NCBI GenBank assembly: GCA_934590135.1
Contig: CAKTOT010000006.1
Location: 1-43,712 of the forward strand
DNA: 43,712 bases
Reading direction: 5' to 3'
Source of the DNA: an uncultured Muribaculaceae bacterium
Lineage (GTDB): Bacteria; Bacteroidota; Bacteroidia; Bacteroidales; Muribaculaceae
The notes beneath the pieces were generated by a model. The model was given only the letters and a program-made list of their open reading frames with translations, had not been told where the DNA came from and did no database searches. Positions within the stretch are counted from its first letter, which is position 1. Every line of letters starts with the position of its first letter. This document shows, one piece after another, positions 1-6,976 of the stretch. Position numbers and translations under genes: made by a program.

Positions 1-6
1 TACATT

Positions 7-312
7 ATGTATATACTCAATACCACATTTCATGTAGACAATACAGTGCGTCAGGACTTTTTGGACTGGGCACGTAAAGTCTATATCCCGGCAGCCACCG
101 GCACCGGATTATTTGGCAGTGCACGCTTGCTACGCGTGCTTACGGACACCGACCCTGAGGGTGTAAGCTTCGCATTACAGATGGACTGCGAAAGCATCAG
201 CGAGGCACGACGCTGGCACGATGAGACTGCTACACTGTTGCGTGATGACATGTTCCAACGCTGGGGCGACAAAGTCCTATTCTTTACCACATATCTCAAA
301 GACGCCGAATGA
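7..312 (+). CDS. DUF4286 family protein
   Basis: A 101-residue protein that resembles the DUF4286 family of small, soluble, ferredoxin-like-fold proteins common in Bacteroidota. It opens with MYILNTTFHVD and has no signal peptide or membrane segment, so it is probably cytoplasmic. Its last codons overlap the start of ruvC by four bases (ATGA at 309-312), which implies translational coupling and co-transcription. The association with ruvC is known in Bacteroidales, but no biochemical role is established and none can be read from the sequence. Family assignment is by recognition of the overall sequence; no catalytic motif is visible. The start lies six bases from the window edge, so an upstream promoter or partner cannot be seen. 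Confidence 0.8.
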   Translation: MYILNTTFHVDNTVRQDFLDWARKVYIPAATGTGLFGSARLLRVLTDTDPEGVSFALQMDCESISEARRWHDETATLLRDDMFQRWGDKVLFFTTYLKDAE

Positions 313-902
313 ATTCCGAAGAGCCCAAGGAGACGACAGTAGTGCACGGCTTTGACCGAATAATTATCGGTATAGATCCGGGTACCAACGTTATGGGGTA
401 CGGTATCCTTGGCGTTAGGGAAAAGAAACCGGCGTTGGTCGCTATGGGTGTCATCAAATTGAGCCGTTTCGAAGACCACTACATGCGTCTGCACCGCATA
501 TACGACCGCGTTTTGGGACTTGTCGAACAATACTTGCCCGATGAAATGGCTATTGAGGCCCCTTTCTTCGGAAAGAATGTCCAAAGTATGCTCAAGTTGG
601 GACGAGCACAGGGTGTGGCTATAGCTGCGGCCTTGGCTCGTGCCGTCCCCATCACCGAGTATGAACCGCGAAAAATCAAGCAGGCCATTACCGGTAACGG
701 TGCCGCCTCTAAAGAGCAGGTACGCGAAATGCTGCGTCGGATGCTCAATATCTCGGATGCGGATTTGGATATCGAATTGGACGCCACCGATGCCTTGGGT
801 GCAGCTCTTTGCCATTTTTACGAGTCTTCAAAGCCCGTTTCGACCAAGTCTTACTCGTCCTGGAAGGACTTTATTGCCAAAAATCCGGATCGAGTAAAAT
901 AA
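309..902 (+). CDS. ruvC: Crossover junction endodeoxyribonuclease RuvC
   Basis: Holliday-junction resolvase of homologous recombination, acting with the RuvAB branch-migration motor in the cytoplasm. The 197-residue protein shows the RNase H-like metal site: Asp23 in GIDPGTNVMGYG, Glu83 in AIEAPFFGKN, and Asp158/Asp161 in DATDALGAALCHF. It is slightly longer than the family norm because of a short N-terminal lead of about 17 residues and a Lys-rich C-terminal tail. The start is chosen at 309 because it overlaps the DUF4286 stop codon (ATGA), a typical coupled arrangement. The gene is the last of its unit: a hairpin terminator follows within 70 bases, facing the 3' end of the convergent queA gene. 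Confidence 0.97.
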   Translation: MNSEEPKETTVVHGFDRIIIGIDPGTNVMGYGILGVREKKPALVAMGVIKLSRFEDHYMRLHRIYDRVLGLVEQYLPDEMAIEAPFFGKNVQSMLKLGRAQGVAIAAALARAVPITEYEPRKIKQAITGNGAASKEQVREMLRRMLNISDADLDIELDATDALGAALCHFYESSKPVSTKSYSSWKDFIAKNPDRVK

Positions 903-931
903 GGCACACCAACGTCAATTACAATTTATAT

Positions 932-970
932 ACACAGGCAGGCCGCGTTCCATTGACCTGCCTGTGTTTT
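932..970 (+). terminator. Terminator after ruvC
   Basis: A perfect 11-base inverted repeat (ACACAGGCAGG at 932-942 and its complement at 957-967) encloses a 14-base loop and is followed by TTTT. It lies between the convergent ruvC and queA genes. On the minus strand the stem is followed by an AT-rich but less T-pure stretch, so it may also stop queA transcripts. Confidence 0.85.
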
Positions 971-1027
971 AAGGTAAATGTTATCAAGCTGCTTACCAAA
1001 ATATCCAGCCGATTTCTCGTATACGAT

Positions 1028-2281
1028 TTACTTGAAAAACAAACATGCGTCACCGTAACTCAGAAAGCGGTAGTCGTGTCCCAAAGCATATTCGTATACT
1101 TCACGCCACAGAGGATCACCTATCATAGCCGAGACAAGAAGTAGTAATGTCGAGCCCGGTTGGTGGAAATTGGTGACCATCCCATCCACCATCATATACT
1201 TATAAGATGGTGCAATCATAAGGCGTGTATGTGCGGTCAGGTGTTCAAGACCATTAGCATCGAGATACTCGGAGACGTTACGCATAGCCTCGGCGCGTGT
1301 CAGTCGCGGATGCTCTTCCGAATAGGCATACCATTGCGGCACCACGCCGTTCCAGCGGCCTTGACTGATAAGACATCCACAATGGTAGAGGCTTTCGAGT
1401 GTACGGACACTGGTAGTGCCCACTGCAATAAGCTGACGTTCCTGGTCTAAATCGGCCAGGCGTTGTATGAGATCACGCTCGACCACCACGGCTTCGCTGT
1501 GCATTTCATGCTCGCCGATGCACTCGCTCTTGACCGGACGGAAGGTGCCGGCACCCACATGCAATGTCACCTCGGCGCGTTCAATACCTTTGGCATCCAA
1601 AGCAGCAAGCACCTCGGGCGTAAAATGCAGCCCTGCCGTAGGTGCAGCTACAGAACCGTCGATGCGTGAAAACACGGTTTGATAGTCAGTACGGTCGCTT
1701 TGTTCGCTGGCACGATTGAGGTAGGGCGGAATGGGAATCTCGCCTGCGGCATCAATTACTCGAGCAAACGAAGCATCCGAGTTCCAACTCAGACGCACCA
1801 GCGACTCGCCGCCGGGGAGTGTTTCGAGTCGTTCGGCCGTCAAGCATAAGTCTTGACCATTAATATTTATAAGCCCATGTAGAGCTGTATCCGCATTCCA
1901 ACGTTTTGAATTGCCGACAAGGCATTTCCATACCACAGGGCCGCTGCCTCCGAAACAAGTCTCGTAGTCTGCCGGACTTACCGGTTCGAGGCAAAAAACC
2001 TCGATGAGGGCGCCTGTCGTCTTGCGGAAACGTAATCGAGCATTAATGACGCGTGTATTGTTGTATACAAGCAGCGTATTCTGTGGCAGATAATCGGGTA
2101 GGGCGGCAAAAACAGTGTCGGCATCAATGCCCGAATTGCGATCCGCTACCAATAATTTGCAGGCATCGCGTTTGGCCAAAGGATGTTTGGCAATGCGTTC
2201 GTCAGGCAAGTCGTATAAGTAATCTTGAATATGTATCCGGCGCGGATCGGGGTTTGTACCGTTGGTTATAGGCTTTCCCAT
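1028..2281 (-). CDS. queA: S-adenosylmethionine:tRNA ribosyltransferase-isomerase QueA
   Basis: Transfers the ribosyl part of S-adenosylmethionine to 7-aminomethyl-7-deazaguanine in tRNA, giving epoxyqueuosine at the wobble position of GUN-decoding tRNAs. Family signatures are clear: an N-terminal block YDLPDERIAKHPLAKRDA, the NTRVINARL motif, TAGLHFTPEVL, the LHVGAGTFRPV loop and a C-terminal NFHQPGSTLLLLVSA. I place the start at 2281 (MGKPITNG), five bases downstream of the nitroreductase stop, giving 417 residues. A start at 2311 would lengthen the protein by ten unconserved residues inside the upstream gene. The gene appears to be translated from the nitroreductase transcript. No substitution in the conserved blocks was noticed, so the enzyme should be active. 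Confidence 0.95.
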   Translation of the reverse strand: MGKPITNGTNPDPRRIHIQDYLYDLPDERIAKHPLAKRDACKLLVADRNSGIDADTVFAALPDYLPQNTLLVYNNTRVINARLRFRKTTGALIEVFCLEPVSPADYETCFGGSGPVVWKCLVGNSKRWNADTALHGLININGQDLCLTAERLETLPGGESLVRLSWNSDASFARVIDAAGEIPIPPYLNRASEQSDRTDYQTVFSRIDGSVAAPTAGLHFTPEVLAALDAKGIERAEVTLHVGAGTFRPVKSECIGEHEMHSEAVVVERDLIQRLADLDQERQLIAVGTTSVRTLESLYHCGCLISQGRWNGVVPQWYAYSEEHPRLTRAEAMRNVSEYLDANGLEHLTAHTRLMIAPSYKYMMVDGMVTNFHQPGSTLLLLVSAMIGDPLWREVYEYALGHDYRFLSYGDACLFFK

Positions 2282-2285
2282 AATA

Positions 2286-3053
2286 CTATTTGTCTTGACC
2301 GGGCAAACCAAACCCTTGATGTTTTAACATATTGAATAATGCCTGTGAAAACGCTTCATTGCCGGTACGAGGATAGCGGACTTCGGCATATACTTGCGCA
2401 AGGTTCTCCTTGCCATTTTCTTGGACAAAGCGGCGATTCACATCCATAGTTTCTTTTTCCTTATAGGCGGCGGATATCTGCGCATCCTTGGGGTCTTTGT
2501 ATCTGTCGTGGTGAACAATATGGGAGACATCCAGACGATCCTCGCCCGAGACTACGCTATCGGGTACACCGAAAGCCAAAGTAGTTACCGGCACTACCAA
2601 AGAGGGCAACTCTAAGATTTCGGAAATATCCTTGCCGTTGAATGTCGTAGTTCCGAGATAGCAGCATCCGAAGCCGCGCATTTCGGCTATAGTGTTGAAT
2701 TGCTGAGCGAATAAAGCCGTGTCTATCCAAGCCCAAGCTAAGGCCTGTATATTGTCCACGCCTGCATCGACTCCATTGAGACTACACCATCGAGTATATC
2801 GATGCAAGTCGGCGCAAAACGTCAGAAGGACTGGCGCTCCGACAACCGCCGGCTGATTGAAATGTGCATCGTTCAGGCGTTTGCGCCGCTCACCATCATT
2901 ATGTGTCACCACCATGCTGTACAACTGCATATTACCCGTATTGGGCGCATGCATAGCCTGTTGTGCTATATCTTCGATGGTCGCATCAGCAATGTCTATA
3001 TCTTTGAAATGGCGGCATGTACCGCGATTTTGAAAATATGTATTTCGATCCAT
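2286..3053 (-). CDS. Nitroreductase family flavoprotein (NfsA-like)
   Basis: A predicted FMN-dependent NAD(P)H oxidoreductase of the nitroreductase superfamily, about 255 residues, cytoplasmic. Visible family features are the N-terminal FMN-phosphate region NRGTCRHFKD, the APNTGNMQLYSMVV segment that packs against the flavin, and the central GFGCCYLGTTTFN block with PVTTLAFGVPD, typical of the NfsA/FRP branch. The physiological substrate is unknown; relatives reduce nitro compounds, quinones or flavins. The start is set at 3053 because a consensus promoter element (TAACTTTG, minus strand) lies at 3083-3090, so a longer reading frame beginning at 3116 would start upstream of its own promoter. 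It is followed by queA after five bases and probably shares its transcript; no functional link with queuosine is evident. Confidence 0.88.
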   Translation of the reverse strand: MDRNTYFQNRGTCRHFKDIDIADATIEDIAQQAMHAPNTGNMQLYSMVVTHNDGERRKRLNDAHFNQPAVVGAPVLLTFCADLHRYTRWCSLNGVDAGVDNIQALAWAWIDTALFAQQFNTIAEMRGFGCCYLGTTTFNGKDISEILELPSLVVPVTTLAFGVPDSVVSGEDRLDVSHIVHHDRYKDPKDAQISAAYKEKETMDVNRRFVQENGKENLAQVYAEVRYPRTGNEAFSQALFNMLKHQGFGLPGQDK

Positions 3054-3082
3054 GATAGTCTTAAATGTCGCTTTTGAAGCAT

Positions 3083-3090
3083 CAAAGTTA
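3083..3090 (-). promoter_or_regulatory. Bacteroidota -7 promoter element for nitroreductase-queA
   Basis: Minus-strand TAACTTTG matches the Bacteroidota consensus TAnnTTTG exactly. It lies 30 bases upstream of the chosen nitroreductase start and predicts a leader of roughly 20-25 bases. No clear -33 TTTG partner is seen. Confidence 0.6.
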
Positions 3091-3127
3091 CGACTTTTTC
3101 GGATAACGGCCCGCATTTTTAAGTTTT

Positions 3128-3167
3128 AATAAAACACGGAGCCGGGCATTTGGTGCCACAGCTCCGT
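3128..3167 (-). terminator. Terminator after the GLPGLI gene
   Basis: On the minus strand a 7-base stem (ACGGAGC/GCTCCGT at 3136-3142 and 3161-3167) with an inner GGCA/TGCC pairing is followed by GTTTTATT. It lies 22 bases after the GLPGLI stop and closes the two-gene barrel/GLPGLI unit. Confidence 0.75.
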
Positions 3168-3188
3168 ATATATGATGTCCGAATAGCC

Positions 3189-4061
3189 TTATTTTTCTTC
3201 GTAATCGTTTTCGATAGCGAATTTAGGCTCGTATTTAGGCATCGTTATACGATTACCTTTTTCATCGGTTATGTAGACCTCCACCTTGCCTTGGCTACGT
3301 GCCGAAAGGCGCTCTTGCAGGTGATTCAGGAAATCCTGCTGCTCGCGCAGGGCTTTTTTACGATCTACTTTTGCGTAAGTATTGGCTTGATATATAGGGG
3401 TGATGGGCGCGTTTGTGTTCTCTATGCCGGTTGCAATAAAGCGGAAGTTACTATTAGGCACATACGCTTCCAGTATCAGACCGGGTAGTCCGCTGAGTTT
3501 CCAGGGACCGTCGGATACAGGGATTTCGGGCGAGAACCATGCGCTCCATTGTCGTCCGTGATAGTTGCAGGTCGCAAGCATACACTCATATCCGAGCACT
3601 GTCTTGGTGCTGTCTTCCACCAATTCCCATTGTTGTCCCATAGGCTCGGTGTATGTACCGAGTTCGTCCGCCCATTTATCATATACTGTAACAGTCGAAG
3701 TTGCAGCATCTTTGTATACGTACAGGCTTTCCGTCTTGTGTGGCGCGTTGCCTTTGGTTTGATTGATGCTGATGGAACCGTCGGGATTACGCGTCATCCA
3801 TGCGGCCATTTGGATGTCATTGAGCTGCTTTTTGCCTTCAGGTGTTGAGGTAAGCGAGTCGCAGTATTCGCTCATAGTGTTGTAGTATTTGGAGCCTTGC
3901 GGACCGGCCAGCAATACCATATCACGCTTGACTTGCTTCAGGAAGTTGCCGGAGCGAGGCGTGGAGTATGCCTCGTATGCCACCTTTATTGTGGCCTGCT
4001 GTGCCGAAGCGCATACAAAGGCGCATGCGCCCAGTATGCTGAGAATAGTATTTTTGTTCAT
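3189..4061 (-). CDS. GLPGLI family protein
   Basis: A 290-residue exported protein carrying the family-defining motif SGLPGLILEA near residue 190, preceded by the typical AWFSPEIPVSDGPWKL segment. The N-terminus (MNKNTILSILGACAFVCASAQ) is a signal peptide, so it is probably periplasmic or attached at the inner face of the outer membrane. GLPGLI proteins are found in Bacteroidota and have no established biochemical function; in this phylum they commonly sit beside a TonB-receptor-like barrel, as here. The gene starts 31 bases after the stop of that barrel gene and is followed at once by a terminator, so the two form a closed transcription unit. The C-terminal part is charged and ends NDYEEK. 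I cannot assign a catalytic site. Confidence 0.93.
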   Translation of the reverse strand: MNKNTILSILGACAFVCASAQQATIKVAYEAYSTPRSGNFLKQVKRDMVLLAGPQGSKYYNTMSEYCDSLTSTPEGKKQLNDIQMAAWMTRNPDGSISINQTKGNAPHKTESLYVYKDAATSTVTVYDKWADELGTYTEPMGQQWELVEDSTKTVLGYECMLATCNYHGRQWSAWFSPEIPVSDGPWKLSGLPGLILEAYVPNSNFRFIATGIENTNAPITPIYQANTYAKVDRKKALREQQDFLNHLQERLSARSQGKVEVYITDEKGNRITMPKYEPKFAIENDYEEK

Positions 4062-4091
4062 AATTATGTAACTATATGAATGATTGTTGTT

Positions 4092-6689
4092 TTATTTCTT
4101 GATTGTTATAGTCAGCAGCAGTTCTCGACCGCGTAAGTTGCGTTGGTACTCATAAGCTGCTGTTTGGCTGTATGTTGTGTAGTTGTATGTGCGTTTGTCC
4201 AAAATATTGTCTAAAGATGCGGACAACTCGATATGCTTATTCATCGTATATGTCAACTTGGTATCAAGCATCAAAACGTTCTTGTATTGACCGGCGGCAA
4301 TCTCGTTATGATAATGCTCACCCGAGATGTCCCAACGCAATTTGGCTACTGGAAACAGCGAAATGTTCATTCTATTGACCAAACTGCCGAGCCACGAAGC
4401 ATTATTGTCGTCCATAGATAGGCGGTTTGCATCATAATCTATGCTATAGTCTGCAGACATCCAATCGAGAGGTCTGGTGGAGATACTGCCGCCCACGCTC
4501 CATGTCGTACCGACTGTGGAAATAAGTTGAGATTGGTAATACTGCCTGGCGTTGTTGCGGCTGAACATGCCGTTGGCTTTTATGGTGCCGTGCATAAAGT
4601 CCAACGATTGTCCTATGTTGGCTACGGCATACATTGTGCGCGACGAAGTGGATGCCTGCAAATAGCCGTAAACGAGATAGTCTCCATAAAACTGCTGAGC
4701 AACTGTATAAGGTGAATGGTTCCACGAATGTCCGAAAGTGGCATTGGCAAACAATCCGCGTCCGGTGTTTTTGAATGACGCCGAGGCACTTACACGCTGA
4801 AAAGTGTTACTATAGAAATTATCGGCTCCACCGGCAAAAGATTTATACGACGACATTATCATTGAATTATGTATCTTTGTTATATCCATAGGCGCACGAC
4901 CTGCGCTACCTTTAAGAGTCATCTTCAGACGATTAATCGGGCTCCAAACCATCTTGGCTTCGGGCGAAAAATACACTTGAGAAGACGCATCCAAAGCATT
5001 ATCGAAGCCGTACCGAGCAAATGTAACCGGCATCTCAAGAGTGAAATCAACGGTATTCAATAGGTACTCGAAACGCGGTGTCGCATACACTGCGGCATTA
5101 GATGTATTCAAAGCTTCGCATTTCAGTCCGGGTATACCATCCGGAAGTGCCGACAATTCGGTGTTGAAGTTTCGGAAATTGACTTTGATGCCGGCTGTAA
5201 TTCCGATGTTTATACCTTTAAATACAAACGCGTATGCCGCACTTTCGTGCGTGTAGAATGCGTAATCCGAAACGTGCTGGCGCATAGCGGAATTGCTATT
5301 AGAAATGACCGTGAGTGTCTGCGGCAGCGACTGCCATTCGATTTGACCGGTAAAAGTCACCAAATGCTTCCCGGCAAAACGCTTGATTGCTTTAAGATTA
5401 TCGGCTACATAATAATCGGGTAAAGAAGCCGATTGTGTATTGTCAAAACTCCCGACAGTAGTCAGACGTACATCGTCCCAGTCGAGATTTGTCTTCAGCG
5501 TATTATTCAGATAAAGTGTTTTTTGATTGGTCTCGTAGCTGAAACTGCCGCTAAGGCTGTGTGTATGATCCGTTCCGGATCGGCGTTCGGTGATGACTCG
5601 TTCTCCGCCGTTGTCCCCACCGCCATAATAAGTGCTGACTGTACCGGCGTTCGCCGTAAGACGATTGAACGAATAGTCAAGATTAACTTTGATTTCGCCG
5701 CTACGAGCCTTGAATACATTGTTTGAAGAGATAATAAGAGAGCGATTGAACAATGTACGACGAGTGTCAAGCGATGGCACGGACGGCAGACCTATATTGA
5801 TATATCGTTTTAGCGAAGTCCCACGACTGCTTCCTAAAAAATCAGTTGTGATCGGGGACAGGTCTTCGCCTGTATTGTTGGCTCGCGCCGTTATTATACT
5901 CTGCATTGACGGCATAATGGCCAAGGCAAATATTTCGCCATCCCATACAGCGCCTTCGGGTTGCCACGACCATCCGCCGCCCAAATGTCCGTGGACATTC
6001 CATGTCGCTTTGACATGGCCTTTCATCTTCAGGTTTATAGCGGCTCGATCCGAGAATACCGTGCCCGAAAGCACCTGTAACGGTTGGTGGTTTTCCATAA
6101 CCTGTACCGCACCGACGTCATTATGGTTGATGCCGTTGGTTGCAACGCCGTATTTTCCGCCAAGCATATCGGTGCCTTCGATATAGAATTTGTTTATAGC
6201 CTCGCCCTGATACTGAACTTCTCCTGAAGGCTTGACATCAATACCCGGCATATGTCGGAGCACGTCTCCGATGCTCTTGTCCTGAGGTTGTGCAAATGCC
6301 CCGACATTATAAGATAATGTATCGCCTTGAGCTCTAAGGCGCTTGTCGCGTATAGATACCTCGTTGAGTGTATACACTTCGGCGGCCAAACGTATGGTCA
6401 GAGGATATGATATGCTGTCTAAGGAGAAACTTTGGCGAGCATAACCCACAAGCGAAGCCTCAAGACGATACCCTGCAGGTGAGTCCGGCGCTTTGAGCGT
6501 AAATACGCCATCAGCCTTAGTAGTACTGAAGCGTTTGATTTTTCCCGCGCTATCGCGTATCGTCACCGACACTCCGGCCATAGGTTCACCGTCAGCGTTA
6601 TCAACGACAATACCGGTTATAGGGCATTGTGCTACTGCATTCATGGTAATTGCAGCAAAAATCAATGTGATGAATACGTATGTCTTCAT
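4092..6689 (-). CDS. TonB-receptor-like outer-membrane beta-barrel protein with carboxypeptidase-like regulatory domain
   Basis: An 865-residue outer-membrane protein. Order of parts: a signal peptide (about residues 1-20, ending AVAQ), a carboxypeptidase-regulatory-like Ig fold (about 21-100, ITGIVVDNADGEPMAGVSV), a plug domain (about 125-220, with LRHMPGIDVKPSGEVQYQGE and FYIEGTDMLGGKYG), and a long barrel of alternating polar and aromatic strands ending LRGRELLLTITIKK. It belongs to the barrel families that accompany GLPGLI proteins rather than to the SusC group: no SusD partner is nearby. A promoter with both boxes lies just upstream (6708-6736) and the next gene is the GLPGLI protein. 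The pair probably moves or processes a specific substrate across the outer membrane, but the substrate and even the direction of transport are unknown. Confidence 0.9.
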   Translation of the reverse strand: MKTYVFITLIFAAITMNAVAQCPITGIVVDNADGEPMAGVSVTIRDSAGKIKRFSTTKADGVFTLKAPDSPAGYRLEASLVGYARQSFSLDSISYPLTIRLAAEVYTLNEVSIRDKRLRAQGDTLSYNVGAFAQPQDKSIGDVLRHMPGIDVKPSGEVQYQGEAINKFYIEGTDMLGGKYGVATNGINHNDVGAVQVMENHQPLQVLSGTVFSDRAAINLKMKGHVKATWNVHGHLGGGWSWQPEGAVWDGEIFALAIMPSMQSIITARANNTGEDLSPITTDFLGSSRGTSLKRYINIGLPSVPSLDTRRTLFNRSLIISSNNVFKARSGEIKVNLDYSFNRLTANAGTVSTYYGGGDNGGERVITERRSGTDHTHSLSGSFSYETNQKTLYLNNTLKTNLDWDDVRLTTVGSFDNTQSASLPDYYVADNLKAIKRFAGKHLVTFTGQIEWQSLPQTLTVISNSNSAMRQHVSDYAFYTHESAAYAFVFKGINIGITAGIKVNFRNFNTELSALPDGIPGLKCEALNTSNAAVYATPRFEYLLNTVDFTLEMPVTFARYGFDNALDASSQVYFSPEAKMVWSPINRLKMTLKGSAGRAPMDITKIHNSMIMSSYKSFAGGADNFYSNTFQRVSASASFKNTGRGLFANATFGHSWNHSPYTVAQQFYGDYLVYGYLQASTSSRTMYAVANIGQSLDFMHGTIKANGMFSRNNARQYYQSQLISTVGTTWSVGGSISTRPLDWMSADYSIDYDANRLSMDDNNASWLGSLVNRMNISLFPVAKLRWDISGEHYHNEIAAGQYKNVLMLDTKLTYTMNKHIELSASLDNILDKRTYNYTTYSQTAAYEYQRNLRGRELLLTITIKK

Positions 6690-6707
6690 AGTTCAATAAA
6701 TCTAGCG

Positions 6708-6736
6708 CAAAATTAACGCTTTTGATGTGTGTGCAA
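6708..6736 (-). promoter_or_regulatory. Promoter of the barrel/GLPGLI unit
   Basis: Minus-strand -7 element TAATTTTG (6708-6715) matches TAnnTTTG and is followed by C, as is common. A TTG box lies at 6734-6736, 18 bases upstream, near the usual -33 position. The -7 box ends 18 bases before the ATG, which predicts a very short leader of about a dozen bases. Confidence 0.7.
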
Positions 6737-6883
6737 CGTTAACGAAGTTTATTTGTAATGGTGGGTATTGTTTTTTTTGTTAAAAAGTGTTATTAGTCAG
6801 ATCGTTATACTATTTTATGTTTATTCCAAAAAAGGGAAGGGCTGGTATACAAGAGGGCGAAGCACCCAAGCCGACAGTGTCGT

Positions 6884-6923
6884 ACAAAAAGAAAGGACCT
6901 CCCGCCGTTATGACGAGAGGCCC
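6884..6923 (-). terminator. Terminator of the M16 peptidase unit
   Basis: On the minus strand a 10-base GC-rich stem (6923-6914 paired with 6904-6895, two G-U pairs, 9-base loop) is followed by TTTCTTTTTG. It lies 53 bases after the M16 stop and closes the exported-protein cluster. Confidence 0.88.
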
Positions 6924-6976
6924 TTTGAAAGAGGTCTATATTTCTTAGAAATATAATTGGATAATGTGTGCGCGAA

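Noticed and set aside
81..815. Long open reading frame on the minus strand opposite DUF4286 and ruvC.
   Set aside because: It lies antisense to two clearly conserved genes, shows no family features, and its protein is rich in shadow-type residue runs.
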